Virus record (IMG/VR): IMGVR_UViG_3300046001_008198
Coordinates: 61,220 to 125,219 of that record
Strand: one strand, 5' to 3'
DNA: 64,000 bases
Source of the DNA: a virus
In this document: positions 36,390 through 46,579 of the stretch, piece by piece
How the letters are laid out: every line of letters starts with the position of its first letter
How positions within the stretch are numbered: the first letter of the stretch is position 1
Position numbers and translations under genes: made by a program
The notes under the pieces: generated by a model
Databases searched by the model: none
What the model was told of the DNA's origin: nothing
The model's input: the letters and a program-made list of their open reading frames with translations, nothing else

Positions 36390-36762
36390 AACTGCTGAAG
36401 AGTTAGGGAAAGATCCAATCCTTGTACAGGATGTGGTTGATTTTTACTATACTAATCTTAGAAAGATGATGCATAGTTTTGATTATCATCGGATAAATGT
36501 TCCTTTTCTTGGAACTTTTGAAATCAGGAAAAGTAGATTGGAAAAGCTGATTAGAATTTCAGATTGGGTTATCAAGAATGAACCTGCTGATAATTTTCAG
36601 AAAATTAAAAAGCATAAGCAGTTCGAAGAGCGAATTGAATTAGGTGAAAAACTTCTTATAAAAATTAATGAGGATGAGCAAAAAAGAGCGGAGCGTTATA
36701 TGGATCTGGGAAAACAGGAAAAAAATTATAGAAGGGTTAAAAAACAGTTTGATAAGAAATGA
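36352..36762 (+). CDS. HU/IHF-like protein, 136 aa
   Basis: LVQDVVDFYYTNLRKMMHSFDYHRINVPFLGTFEIRKSRLEKLI reproduces the HU/IHF helix and the 'v...g.F..' strand; crAss-like phages typically carry an IHF-like gene in their structural block. The C-terminal half is a charged coiled coil rather than a beta arm, so DNA bending is not assured. It overlaps genes on both sides. Confidence 0.62.
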   Translation: MSKATRAKSLIPKTAEELGKDPILVQDVVDFYYTNLRKMMHSFDYHRINVPFLGTFEIRKSRLEKLIRISDWVIKNEPADNFQKIKKHKQFEERIELGEKLLIKINEDEQKRAERYMDLGKQEKNYRRVKKQFDKK

Positions 36763-36982
36763 AACTGTTGAGAAGATTGCAGAAGAAAGAGGTAGTATTT
36801 GTAATAAATGCGAGTTTATCGATCGTAAAGGAAGCGATTGTGCTGTTCCTGGTACAGCACCGTGCTGTTCTCAATGTGGTTGTTGTTTACATTTGAAGAC
36901 TCGTAGTTTAAGTTCAGAATGCCCTGAAGGATTTTGGCCTATAGTATTAACCAGTGATGAAGAATCAGAATTAGGATTATAA
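36674..36982 (+). CDS. Zinc-knuckle protein, 102 aa
   Basis: Residues about 43-80 carry CNKCEFID, CAVPGTAPCCSQCGCCLHLKTRSLSSECPEGFW: several CxxC pairs and the CPEG-W end that, from memory, characterise a small protein family seen across crAss-like phages in this location. Probably zinc-binding. The start MSKKERSVIWIW (36674) is chosen over an ATG two codons earlier. Overlaps the HU/IHF gene by 89 nt. Confidence 0.7.
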   Translation: MSKKERSVIWIWENRKKIIEGLKNSLIRNETVEKIAEERGSICNKCEFIDRKGSDCAVPGTAPCCSQCGCCLHLKTRSLSSECPEGFWPIVLTSDEESELGL

Positions 36983-36983
36983 A

Positions 36984-37853
36984 ATGAGTGGTGTATTATT
37001 TTTCGAAAAAGATCATAAGTATGTTAGTGAGGATCCAGAAGAAGATATCTTTTGGATTAGTGTCACTACTTTGATTGATCATTTTAAACAACCTTTTGAT
37101 GCACTTAAAGAATCTGAAAAACAATCTAAGAAAAAAGATGGTAAATATTACGGTCTAACTCCTTCAGAAATTAGAATACTTTGGCAGGGTGAAAACACTC
37201 GTTCTACAACTGCAGGATCTTGGTATCATGATTTCAAAGAAAAGCAGAATTTACGATCACGAACTATTACCAGAGATGGATTGGAATTACCCATTCTTGA
37301 AAATACATTTAAAGGCGAAGCCAAAGTAGCGCCTAGTCAAAAATTAGTACCCGGTATTTATCCTGAGTTCTTTTGTTATTTAAAGAGTGCTGGAGTATGT
37401 GGACAAAGTGATCGTGCTGAAGTTTATAATAATTATTTATATATTCGGGATTATAAAACAAATAAGAAAATTGAGCGGGAAGGTTATACCTATGCTGATG
37501 GAAGTAGAAAGAAAATGTTAGGTCCGGTGCGTCACTTAGATGATTGTGAATTTTTCCATTATGCTTTACAGATGAGTATTTACATGTACATTATGTTGCG
37601 ACACAACTACCATTTACTTCCAGGAAATATTATAATCGATCATATCAAATTTAAAATTGCAAGTAAAGACAAATATGGTTTTCCTATTTATGAGTTGGAT
37701 GCTGCAGGAGATCCAATTATAGAAGAAATTGAAAAAATAGAACTACCTTACATGGAAATGGAAGTATCTGCTATTTTTAAATGGCTTCGAGAAAACAGAT
37801 ATGATATTGAAATGAAAAAAAGAAAAACTTCAAAGGATGATAAAGCTATTTAA
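36984..37853 (+). CDS. PD-(D/E)XK nuclease, 289 aa
   Basis: GQSDRAEVYNNYLYIRDYKTNKKIE supplies the Asp and the D-x-K (RDYKT) of a RecB/Cas4-like nuclease, and FFHYALQMSIYMYIM gives the QxxxY helix. crAss-like phages typically carry such a nuclease near their terminase. It probably processes DNA during packaging or recombination. It overlaps the next gene by 17 nt. Confidence 0.78.
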   Translation: MSGVLFFEKDHKYVSEDPEEDIFWISVTTLIDHFKQPFDALKESEKQSKKKDGKYYGLTPSEIRILWQGENTRSTTAGSWYHDFKEKQNLRSRTITRDGLELPILENTFKGEAKVAPSQKLVPGIYPEFFCYLKSAGVCGQSDRAEVYNNYLYIRDYKTNKKIEREGYTYADGSRKKMLGPVRHLDDCEFFHYALQMSIYMYIMLRHNYHLLPGNIIIDHIKFKIASKDKYGFPIYELDAAGDPIIEEIEKIELPYMEMEVSAIFKWLRENRYDIEMKKRKTSKDDKAI

Positions 37854-38397
37854 TATTGAGGGTAAAACTATAAAACCCACAGAGCATTGTTACATGATTC
37901 CTTTTTTGAAAGCTATCATGGATAAGTTTCCAGATGATTACATTCAGATATATGGATACTTATTTTATATGTGTGCTCCTTCTTCAGAAAATCCATACCG
38001 CGGTCTTCCTGAGTATAGTAAAGAAAGAGTTATACTAAATCATTTAAAGAGTGAGTTCGACCCTGAAAATCCAATTATAAGGGAAGCTCTTAGGAAAACT
38101 GAACTTCTTTATGATACACCGTCAAGGCGCGCGCACAGAGGGGTTAAAACTATGATTGATAAGTTAGCTTTATTTTTTGAGAATGAGCAGCTTACAGCAG
38201 GTGGAAGAGATGGTAATTTAGCGAGTATTGTAAATTCAGTAAAACAGTTTGATCAGATTCGAAAATCCTTCAAAGGTATTGAAGAAGATCTCGAGGAAGA
38301 ACAAAAAAGTTTAGATAAAGTTCGCGGTGGTTCAACTATTGCTTTTGACTTAACTGATGACGATGCCGATGAACCAACTTTTGAAGATGAAGATTGA
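37837..38397 (+). CDS. Conserved-position protein upstream of TerL, 186 aa
   Basis: Not recognised by motif. Helical, with an acidic C-terminus (DLTDDDADEPTFEDED). The position between the nuclease and TerL matches a gene found there in crAss-like phages. It is the second candidate for the small terminase subunit. Its stop TGA lies just before the TerL start. Confidence 0.62.
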   Translation: MIKLFNIEGKTIKPTEHCYMIPFLKAIMDKFPDDYIQIYGYLFYMCAPSSENPYRGLPEYSKERVILNHLKSEFDPENPIIREALRKTELLYDTPSRRAHRGVKTMIDKLALFFENEQLTAGGRDGNLASIVNSVKQFDQIRKSFKGIEEDLEEEQKSLDKVRGGSTIAFDLTDDDADEPTFEDED

Positions 38398-38399
38398 TT

Positions 38400-40634
38400 A
38401 TGAGCATCTATCCATTATATAGCAACAAACAACTTGGTAAACTTCACCAAAGAATTCCTGTTTGGGAAAATGGGGATTGGTCAACAATTAGTTTTACATC
38501 CCGTGAGGAATTTGCAGTTTATTTAGAAGAAAACTGTTTAAGGGAACCCGGACAGTATGAATTGGACGATACATCTTTTGAGTTTAATAAAAATGCCATA
38601 AAGTTTGACAAGAAGGGATATTTCTGCGATGAAGTTAAAGATAGTGCTGAATGGAAAAACTGGTGGAATTGGGAAAGATATAAAAATAGAAAAGGTGCAT
38701 TTTTTAAAGCTAATGGTAAAGTATGGTATTTACCTAGAGGTTATTATTTTTGGATAAATTTCTTAAAAATTATAGACAAGGTTAAAAGAAAAGAAGCTTT
38801 TCCTGAAGTACATGATGCTCAGTTACACATGTCTTTATATGAATTTATAGCAGAAGTTCGCTATAAACACGGATCGACATTAAAGAAAAGACAGTTCGGT
38901 TCTTCTTTATATCACATAGGAGATCTTATAAATTTATTATGGTTTGAAGAAAGTGTTGTATTAAAAATTGGAGCTTCTTTATCTGCATACATTACAGGTA
39001 TTAATGGTAACTGGAAGTTTGCTGAATCATATAAAGATTTTCTAAATACTCATACTCCTTGGATCCGACAAATGAGTCCAGATGGAGTTGGTAGTTGGCA
39101 ACAACAAGTTGAGGTTGTAAAGAATGGAATTGGAGTAAACATTGGACTCAAAGGAACTTTGGAAGCTAGATCTTTTGAACAGAGTCCAACAGCCGGTGTA
39201 GGGGGATTACTTACAAAGATGTTTTACGAAGAAGCTGGTATTGCTCCAACCATGGACCAAACATTATTGTATATGATTCCTGCCATGGAAGCCGGTGATT
39301 TAACAACCGGTATATTTTTGAGTGCTGGTACAGTAGGAGATTTAAAGCAGTGTGGTGCGCTTAAAAAGTTTATGTATTCTCCGGAAGGTTATGACATGTA
39401 CACCATTCCAAACATCAATGTGAATACAAAAGGAGTTATATTAACAACACCTTTGTTCATTCCTGAGCAATATGCTATGAAGCCGTATATTGATGTTTAC
39501 GGAAACAGCATGGTTAAGGAATCTCTAATTGCAATTGAAAAGAAAAGAAAGCGCTGGAGAGAAACTTTAGATGAAGCGGCCTACCAATTAAAAATATCTC
39601 AGCATCCAATTAATATGGAAGAAGCTTTTGCTCATAGAGAGGAAAGTATTTTTCCACAAGCGTTGATTAAAAGCATGCAGGTTAAGATTGATCGCAAAGA
39701 ATTTCCTTATGAATTGGTTGAGCTGGAACCATCTGAAACAGGAGTTATTGCAAAAAATACTAAAAAGCCTCCTATTACTCAATTTCCTGTTGATAAAAAA
39801 ATGGTTGATAAAAGCGGATCCATTGTTGTTTGGGAAAGACCTATTAAAAATGCACCATGGGAAACTTACTATGGAACTGTCGATCCTGTAGCACAAGGTA
39901 AAACAACTACATCTGTATCTCTTTGTTCAATTCAAATATATAAAGCACCATTAGAAGTAACCAGAATTGTAAATGGTGAAATGAAAACTTACATAGAAGG
40001 GGATAAACTTGTTGCGGCTTGGTGTGGAAGGTTTGATGATATCAATAAAACCCATGAGCGGTTGGAATTACTAATTGAGTGGTATAATGCTTGGACACTT
40101 GTTGAGAATAATGTCAGTCAGTTTATAACACATATGATTAATAAGCGAAAACAGAAGTACCTTATTCCTAAAGATATGATGTTATTCCTTAAAGAACAAA
40201 AATTAAATACTACAGTTAATGCTGAATTTGGATGGAGAAATATTGGTAGAATTTTTTATGATAATATTTTACCTTACTTTATTGACTCATTAAAAGAAGT
40301 AATTGACCAAGAAACTAAAGAAGATGGTACTGTTGTAAAAACTACATACGGTATTGAAAGATACCCTGATCCAATGCTTATGCTTGAGATGGAACAGTAC
40401 ATCGAAGGATTGAATGTCGATAGACTTGTTTCGCAAGCAGCCTTGACTGCATTCATAAAAATTCAAATAGCAAACCGTGGATGTCGTAAGATGACAATCA
40501 ATGAAGATGACAGCGATTTGCATAAGTCTGATAAAATCACTACATTAAATAGGAGTCCTTTCCGAAATATAGGCCAATCTACAAAAGTTGGATCTATGAA
40601 AGTAAAAGGAAGTCCGTTCAGAAGAATAAAATAG
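38400..40634 (+). CDS. terL: Terminase large subunit (TerL)
   Basis: The 744-aa genome-packaging motor. The N-terminal ATPase has a variant Walker A (LKKRQFGSSLYHIGDLINLLW) and the C-terminal RNase H-like nuclease starts at YYGTVDPVAQGKTTTSVSL, with its Asp. MSIYPLYSNKQLGKL (ATG at 38400) is used; a TTG two codons before is an alternative. The size and position before the portal match crAss-like TerL. Ends 4 nt before the portal gene, so they are cotranscribed. Confidence 0.87.
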   Translation: MSIYPLYSNKQLGKLHQRIPVWENGDWSTISFTSREEFAVYLEENCLREPGQYELDDTSFEFNKNAIKFDKKGYFCDEVKDSAEWKNWWNWERYKNRKGAFFKANGKVWYLPRGYYFWINFLKIIDKVKRKEAFPEVHDAQLHMSLYEFIAEVRYKHGSTLKKRQFGSSLYHIGDLINLLWFEESVVLKIGASLSAYITGINGNWKFAESYKDFLNTHTPWIRQMSPDGVGSWQQQVEVVKNGIGVNIGLKGTLEARSFEQSPTAGVGGLLTKMFYEEAGIAPTMDQTLLYMIPAMEAGDLTTGIFLSAGTVGDLKQCGALKKFMYSPEGYDMYTIPNINVNTKGVILTTPLFIPEQYAMKPYIDVYGNSMVKESLIAIEKKRKRWRETLDEAAYQLKISQHPINMEEAFAHREESIFPQALIKSMQVKIDRKEFPYELVELEPSETGVIAKNTKKPPITQFPVDKKMVDKSGSIVVWERPIKNAPWETYYGTVDPVAQGKTTTSVSLCSIQIYKAPLEVTRIVNGEMKTYIEGDKLVAAWCGRFDDINKTHERLELLIEWYNAWTLVENNVSQFITHMINKRKQKYLIPKDMMLFLKEQKLNTTVNAEFGWRNIGRIFYDNILPYFIDSLKEVIDQETKEDGTVVKTTYGIERYPDPMLMLEMEQYIEGLNVDRLVSQAALTAFIKIQIANRGCRKMTINEDDSDLHKSDKITTLNRSPFRNIGQSTKVGSMKVKGSPFRRIK

Positions 40635-40638
40635 AACT

Positions 40639-43386
40639 ATGGAAGTTAAAAATGCTTTGGAAATAAAAAATGGTGCAAAGGTTGAACCTTGGATTGCCAA
40701 TTCCTTCACTCAACCAATTCAATTCCTTCCTGAGTCCGCAAAGGATGAGGAATGGTTTATCCATAATGCCGATTGGTTAGAATGGCAAGGTATCAAACAA
40801 ATTCGCGAAACTGGTCGTAGATTATTGAAAAATTATAATCTTGCCCGAGGTATTATTGATCGTGCTGATTACATTCCAGAGGACAATCCTGAGAATGCTG
40901 ATATACTAGATGCAATGATCACAGAAGGAGAAGAATTTGATAATGCTTATGAATTAAAGTTTTATCCAATTATTCCAACAGTAATGAATGTACTTACTGC
41001 TGAATTTGCCAAGCGTAATACTCAAGTAAGTTATTCAGCGGTTGATGATTATTCTTACAATGAATTGATTAGTGCAAAAACTGCAGAAATTGAAAGCGCT
41101 TTATTAGAGGATGCTCAAAATAAACTGCTGCAGGAAATGTTAGCTACAGGTTTAGATCCTAATACTCCAGAGGCGCAACAGCAATTTGATCCAGAGGCTT
41201 TAAAAAAATTACCAGAAATTGATCGGTTCTATAAGAAGGATTTTAGGACAGTCGGAGAGATATGGGCAAGTCGTCAACATGATATTGATGTTGAAAGATT
41301 TAAAATGGATGAATTAGAAGAAATAGGATTCTATGATTCTCTTGTTGCTGACCGTGAGTTTTGGCATTTTAAAATGTATGAAGATGATTACGATGTTGAA
41401 TTATGGAATACAGTTACAACATTTTATCATAAATCCCCATTCAAAAAGTATATATCTCAAGGTAGTTATGTAGGTAATATTGAAATGTTAACTATTGCGG
41501 ATGTTATTGATTCAGAAGGTTGGAAGATGACAGGTGAGCAATTAGAACAGTTAGAAAAATTATATCCTACCACTAATTCTAAAATGTTATTAGACGGTGT
41601 TCAGAATGAGGTTCATTATGATGCTAGTATTAGTCACAAAGATAATCTAAAAGATAGTCTTGCTATGAAGCAGTATCTTGCTAGAACGGAGGCTGAATAC
41701 AATAAAGAAGATATAATATCTTGGATTATCGGCGAAACTGCTGAAGGAACCCCTTTACATAATAGCCAAATGATTCGCCGAACAACAATGTATTGGAAAG
41801 GACAAAGGTTATTATATCACTTAACAAGTGTTAATGAAGGCGGTGAAGTAGTAACAGCCATTGTTGATGAAAGTTATGTCAAAACAAATAATCCTATTTA
41901 CAATAACAAATTTGATTCTCGAAAAAATGCTGAGACTTTGGTATATGGAGATCATATGGAACCGCTTTGGCAAAATATTGTTTATGGTACAATAAAGTTA
42001 GGTTCTACAGGAATGCCTTATCATAATAGAGAAAGTTCTGATTTTACTCCAATATATCTAGGTCCAAATGGGCCTAAGCCAGGACCACTATTATTTCAAT
42101 TTAAAGGAGATAAAAGTATTTATGGTGCAAAACTTCCTGTAGAAGGAACTGTGTTTAGTGAACACAACACTCGCTCTCACGGGATGATTGAACTTATGAA
42201 GCCTGGACAAATAGGTTTTAATATGTGTAACAATCAAATGGCTGATATCATGATTGATGAAATTGGTACTGTTGTGGCATTGGATCAGAATGCATTACCT
42301 CAGCATAGTTTTGATGGTAGTTGGGGTAAAAATAATTTAGCAAAGGCTTATGTAACAATGAGGGATTTATCAATCCTTCCTTTGGATACTACGTTAGCCA
42401 ATACTGAATCAGCAATGAATTTTGCCCATTTCCAGACATTAAATCTTGAGCAATCAAATAGATTGATTACTAGAATGCAACTTGCTAATTATTTTAAACA
42501 ACAAGCTTTAGAAGTAATTGGATTTACACCGCAACGATTAGGTCAGCAAATGGGACAAATTGAATCAGCTAAAGGAGTTGAACATGCTGTTACAGGATCT
42601 TACACGCAAACAGAAGTGTATTTCATAAATCATAGTGATAAATTAATGCCTCGTGTCCATTCAATGCGAACTGACTTAGCTCAACATTATCATTCGAAAA
42701 AATCATCACTTCGCTTGAGATCTGCTTTAGGTGCTGATGAAAAAACATTCTTTGAGTTGAATGGAACTGATATCTTACTGATTGACATTAATGTATTCTG
42801 TACAACAAATGCAAACATGAGAGCTATCTTGGAAGAAATGAAGATGTTTGCTAAGAGTAATAATACAACCGGTGCAGGTATACGGGACATTGGTAAAATC
42901 CTTCAAAGTAAAACTGTATCTGCAATGAATGTAATACTTGAGGGGCTTGAACAAAAACAAGCTGAACAAGGACAGGCTCAGGCTGATGCAGAAAAAGAAA
43001 AATGGCAGGCAGAAATTCAGGCTAAGAAAGAAGAGGAGCAAAACGCTCTTAATTTCGAAGCAAGTGAAAATGAGAAGAAAAGAAGAAATGATCTTCTTAT
43101 GACTCAGATTAAAGCTGCAGGTTATGGTGCAATGCAGGATATGAATGAAAACAAACAATCTGATTTTGCTGACCAGATGGATGTACTTCGTGAAACAGAA
43201 GCTTATCAAGAGACAATGAGTTTCAATCGTCAAAAGCATTCAGATCAAATGGGTGTAGGACAGCAAAAGCTTGATCTTGAACAACAAAGGATTGATCTTG
43301 CTAGGGAAACATCAAAGATTCCTCTACAAATTGCAAGAGAGAATCGAAGTAAAGCTGAAATTGATTCAGCAAAAAAGCCTAAATAA
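40639..43386 (+). CDS. Portal protein, 915 aa
   Basis: The dodecameric portal at the capsid vertex. YNLARGIIDRADYIP, and FYPIIPTVMNVLTAEFAKRNTQVSYSAVDDYSYNELISAKTAEIE are in the crAss-like portal style (a helical wing that includes a long acidic segment). The C-terminal 150 residues form a long Gln/Glu-rich coiled coil (EQKQAEQGQAQADAEKEKWQAEIQAKKEEEQN), likely the barrel or an internal extension. Follows TerL directly and is followed by a terminator. Confidence 0.86.
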   Translation: MEVKNALEIKNGAKVEPWIANSFTQPIQFLPESAKDEEWFIHNADWLEWQGIKQIRETGRRLLKNYNLARGIIDRADYIPEDNPENADILDAMITEGEEFDNAYELKFYPIIPTVMNVLTAEFAKRNTQVSYSAVDDYSYNELISAKTAEIESALLEDAQNKLLQEMLATGLDPNTPEAQQQFDPEALKKLPEIDRFYKKDFRTVGEIWASRQHDIDVERFKMDELEEIGFYDSLVADREFWHFKMYEDDYDVELWNTVTTFYHKSPFKKYISQGSYVGNIEMLTIADVIDSEGWKMTGEQLEQLEKLYPTTNSKMLLDGVQNEVHYDASISHKDNLKDSLAMKQYLARTEAEYNKEDIISWIIGETAEGTPLHNSQMIRRTTMYWKGQRLLYHLTSVNEGGEVVTAIVDESYVKTNNPIYNNKFDSRKNAETLVYGDHMEPLWQNIVYGTIKLGSTGMPYHNRESSDFTPIYLGPNGPKPGPLLFQFKGDKSIYGAKLPVEGTVFSEHNTRSHGMIELMKPGQIGFNMCNNQMADIMIDEIGTVVALDQNALPQHSFDGSWGKNNLAKAYVTMRDLSILPLDTTLANTESAMNFAHFQTLNLEQSNRLITRMQLANYFKQQALEVIGFTPQRLGQQMGQIESAKGVEHAVTGSYTQTEVYFINHSDKLMPRVHSMRTDLAQHYHSKKSSLRLRSALGADEKTFFELNGTDILLIDINVFCTTNANMRAILEEMKMFAKSNNTTGAGIRDIGKILQSKTVSAMNVILEGLEQKQAEQGQAQADAEKEKWQAEIQAKKEEEQNALNFEASENEKKRRNDLLMTQIKAAGYGAMQDMNENKQSDFADQMDVLRETEAYQETMSFNRQKHSDQMGVGQQKLDLEQQRIDLARETSKIPLQIARENRSKAEIDSAKKPK

Positions 43387-43407
43387 TTCCAATTATTATT
43401 ACAAAGA

Positions 43408-43440
43408 AAACCCCCTTTCTATTTTTTAGTCTGGGGGTTT
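43408..43440 (+). terminator. Intrinsic terminator after the portal gene
   Basis: AAACCCCC...GGGGGTTT stem (8 bp) at the end of the packaging operon. The remaining gap to 43555 is AT-rich (TTAAATTATTATTAAG) and must hold the promoter of the capsid operon. Confidence 0.8.
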
Positions 43441-43555
43441 AGTAATATCCTACCAAAAATCTACTTTCCGGAAAAACATTTCTTAACTATAAATTATTTA
43501 ATGCCATTAATTTTGCTTAAATTATTATTAAGTCAGTACAAATAAAAACCAAAGT

Positions 43556-44851
43556 ATGAGTAAGCCAACAAGTAAAAGAGAAACAGTAAATATTCTCGAT
43601 GATTTTGGTTCAGATGCGACCATAATAGCATCAACGAGCACCCCTCCAAAAGGAATGTTTTCTAAGGAGGATAACAATGCGGTCTTTGACAATGATGATT
43701 TAGAGGATGAGGAGGAAGATAAAGATCCACCTGCTGGAGCTTCTACTTTAGATAATGAAGAGGAAGAAGAGGAGGAAGATAAAGATCCACCTGCTGGTTC
43801 CGGAACTTCTGCTTTAGATGAAGACTTTGAGGATGATGATGATACTCAAGGTGGAGAAGGTAAGAAAAAAGGTGGTCGTCCAACAGCAATTGCGACAGCT
43901 CTTCAAAAACTCATCGATAGAAAAATTATTCAACCTTTCACTGATGATCAGAAACCACTTTCTGAATATACAGCTGAAGATTTGGAAGAATTGATTGAGG
44001 TTAATATTGAAAGCGCTATTGCTCAAACATCGCAAGAAGCACCTCTTCAAGTATTTAACGCTCTATCTCCTGAGGTAAAACAAGTAGTTGCCTACTCTTT
44101 ACAGGGAGGTCAGGATTGGAAATCTGTAATGAAAGCTGCAATTGATGCAAAGGAAACTTTGGATTTGGATGTAGAAAAAGAACAGGATCAGGAAAAGATT
44201 TGTAGAGAATGGTTGACTGTGAGTGGTGTAATGACACCAGATGAAGTTGAAGATGAAATTGCAACGCTGAAAGATGCAGGGCAAATGAAAAAGAAAGCTG
44301 AAATCTTTAAACCAAAATTAGATCAGAAGCAAGCCTCAGTAATGGAGCAAAAGCTGAAAGATCAAGAAGCGGCAGTAAAGAGAGAGGAAGAAGCATCGAA
44401 ACAGTATCAGGCATCTATTTATGGCATATTGAATAATACTGCTTTAAATGGAATACCTCTGGATCAAAAGAATCAAAATGCTTTGTTCTATGGTTTAACA
44501 GATCGTAGATATACAAACAGTAAAGGTAAACCTGTAAATGAGTTGAGCTACTTGTTAGAACAATATCAGTTTGGGGAAAAACCGAATCATATAATGATGG
44601 CAGAATTATTATGGCTTGCCAGAGATCCTCAGGGATACAAACAAGAATTAATAAAAATGGGTGAAGCTCAATCTACTTTAAAAACAAGAAGAGATTTGAG
44701 AGGAGCCGCGGGAGACGGTGCTGGATCAACACCTGCTGGAACAGGAACACCTTCAGCAGCAGGAGTAAGTAGAAGGAGAACCCAACAGCAACCACCAGCT
44801 GCACCACAAGGAGGAAATGGACAAAAGAAGAGTTTCTTTGCCCGCGATTAA
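43556..44851 (+). CDS. Scaffold-like protein preceding the capsid gene, 431 aa
   Basis: A highly charged acidic N-terminal 100 residues, a Lys-Gly hinge (GEGKKKGGRPTA), a long helical middle with coiled coil (KPKLDQKQASVMEQKLKDQEAAVKREEEASKQYQ), and a Pro/Gly/Gln-rich tail ending in KKSFFARD. Location before the MCP and the helical, acidic make-up are those of a scaffolding or capsid assembly protein. The N-terminal EEDKDPPAG is repeated as an exact 28-nt direct repeat (43710-43737 and 43770-43797). Confidence 0.68.
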   Translation: MSKPTSKRETVNILDDFGSDATIIASTSTPPKGMFSKEDNNAVFDNDDLEDEEEDKDPPAGASTLDNEEEEEEEDKDPPAGSGTSALDEDFEDDDDTQGGEGKKKGGRPTAIATALQKLIDRKIIQPFTDDQKPLSEYTAEDLEELIEVNIESAIAQTSQEAPLQVFNALSPEVKQVVAYSLQGGQDWKSVMKAAIDAKETLDLDVEKEQDQEKICREWLTVSGVMTPDEVEDEIATLKDAGQMKKKAEIFKPKLDQKQASVMEQKLKDQEAAVKREEEASKQYQASIYGILNNTALNGIPLDQKNQNALFYGLTDRRYTNSKGKPVNELSYLLEQYQFGEKPNHIMMAELLWLARDPQGYKQELIKMGEAQSTLKTRRDLRGAAGDGAGSTPAGTGTPSAAGVSRRRTQQQPPAAPQGGNGQKKSFFARD

Positions 44852-44877
44852 ATAGTAAACAATTAATATAAATAGCA

Positions 44878-46494
44878 ATGAGCACACCAAGTTTAAATAA
44901 CGGGTTATTCTTGAGAGATAATGTCATCGAGGCAGGATCGCATCTTGACTCTTATCACTTGATGAACTTGCTACAACACGCAGAGCCAGATGATCTTGGT
45001 CCCATTGATATTTGGGCGCAATTTCAAAAAGTTGAAATGCCGTTGTATCAAATGTCATCATTTAGTGGTAACAATGTAATTGATGTAGAACATCCAAAAG
45101 GAGAGTGGAAATGGGAGACACCTATTTCAGAAGAACTTCCTTTTGCAATGGAAGACATCGAACCAGGAAATACTCAAAAGGGTATTGACGGTACTACGTT
45201 CAGAATTAAAATGAACAAGCGCCGTTTCGGTCATGGTGATCTTATCACTTATGATAAGTATAATGGAAAAGAACTTTTCATCACTGATGAAGATATTCTT
45301 GAGACAGGAGATGGTGTTATCTACACTGTTCGTTTGGTGAACAATGATACAAACACTCCTTTTGATTCTCAGTATTTAGGATGCAACACAGCATTTTTCC
45401 GCATCGCTTCGGCTCGTGGTGAATATGGCGAGAAGTTCTCTGACATGAAAGAAGAAATGAGAAGTCGTGAATTCTACAATTTCGTAGGAAATGCTTCTGC
45501 TCACGTACACTATTCAGTATCTACTCGCGCTCGTTTGATCGCTGACGGTGGTATAATGGCTGACGGTCGTATCCCAGTTACTGAAATCTGGAAATCTCAC
45601 GATAAGAATATGGATCCATCTATCAAGAGTCTTGATGATATGGTGAAAATCAAAGGAGATTCTTATATAAATAAGGCTCGTAAATCAGGTAACTTGGTTA
45701 AGACTTTCTTGACAAGACTTGAGGCAAAACACCTTTCAAAAGTTGCATCTGATATCGAGTCTTACTTGATGTGGGGTAAAGGAGGTAGAATTACTCAGGA
45801 TGGACCGGATGATCTTCGTTTGTCTGTCGGACTTTGGAAGCAATTGGACAACTCATTCAAACATGTATACAACAAAGCGGATTTCCGTCTTGACATGTTC
45901 CGTGCTGAGTTGATGAACTTCTTCCGTGGAAGAGTTGAGTTCCAAGGACCAGATTCTAAGCGTGAACTTATCATCCAAACAGGTATGGCTGGTATGCAAA
46001 TGATTTCTACTGCAGTTTTAGCAGAGGCTGTTGCATCAGGATTGGTAATTAATGCTACAGAAATTGGAGCAATTACTGAGACAGGAATGGATTTAGGATT
46101 TGGATTTGCTTTCACGCACTTCAAGATTCCTTATTTGGCAAATGTTAAATTTGTATTGAATCCTGCATTCGATAATGTTGAGAACAACACAATCGAAAAT
46201 CCTAACATTGATGGATATCCATTGTCTTCATATTCATTCATCATCTTTGATGTAACTGATACTGGTTCAGATAACATCAAGTTGCTTCGAAGAAAATATG
46301 AAAGTGATCTTCGTTGGTGGTATGAGAATGGTACTATGGATTACATGGGTAGAAACAAAGGCTTCCAGTCTTCTGGTAAGTTCAATGGATACCGTGTTTA
46401 CATGGAACAAGCTTATCCAGCAATTTGGGTAAAAGATCCAACTAAAGTCTTGAAAATCGTTATGCGTAACCCTAGAACAGGATTTAGTTTATAA
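44878..46494 (+). CDS. Major capsid protein, 538 aa
   Basis: The capsid shell protein, expected to have the HK97 fold. MSTPSLNNGLFLRDNVIEAGSHLDSYHLMNLLQHAEPDDLGPIDIWAQFQK opens an N-arm; KRELIIQTGMAGMQMISTAVL, and GYRVYMEQAYPAIWVKDPTKVL close the domain. It is the right length (about 500 aa) and place for crAss-like capsid proteins. The gene uses more C-ending codons (TTC, AAC, GAC, CGT) than its neighbours, as expected of a highly expressed protein. Followed by a terminator. Confidence 0.82.
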   Translation: MSTPSLNNGLFLRDNVIEAGSHLDSYHLMNLLQHAEPDDLGPIDIWAQFQKVEMPLYQMSSFSGNNVIDVEHPKGEWKWETPISEELPFAMEDIEPGNTQKGIDGTTFRIKMNKRRFGHGDLITYDKYNGKELFITDEDILETGDGVIYTVRLVNNDTNTPFDSQYLGCNTAFFRIASARGEYGEKFSDMKEEMRSREFYNFVGNASAHVHYSVSTRARLIADGGIMADGRIPVTEIWKSHDKNMDPSIKSLDDMVKIKGDSYINKARKSGNLVKTFLTRLEAKHLSKVASDIESYLMWGKGGRITQDGPDDLRLSVGLWKQLDNSFKHVYNKADFRLDMFRAELMNFFRGRVEFQGPDSKRELIIQTGMAGMQMISTAVLAEAVASGLVINATEIGAITETGMDLGFGFAFTHFKIPYLANVKFVLNPAFDNVENNTIENPNIDGYPLSSYSFIIFDVTDTGSDNIKLLRRKYESDLRWWYENGTMDYMGRNKGFQSSGKFNGYRVYMEQAYPAIWVKDPTKVLKIVMRNPRTGFSL

Positions 46495-46509
46495 AATATC
46501 CTATTATAA

Positions 46510-46551
46510 AAAAAGCCTTTGGAGAAATCTGAAGGCTTTTTCTTATATTTG
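46510..46551 (+). terminator. Terminator overlapping a promoter after the MCP
   Basis: AAAGCCTT...AAGGCTTT followed by TTCTT, and at once TATATTTG (46544-46551), which matches the TAnnTTTG -7 element. A -33 TTTG lies inside the hairpin at about 46518. So the capsid transcript ends and the next operon starts at one site. Confidence 0.7.
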
Positions 46552-46579
46552 TCAGATCACACACATAAAAACCAACAAC

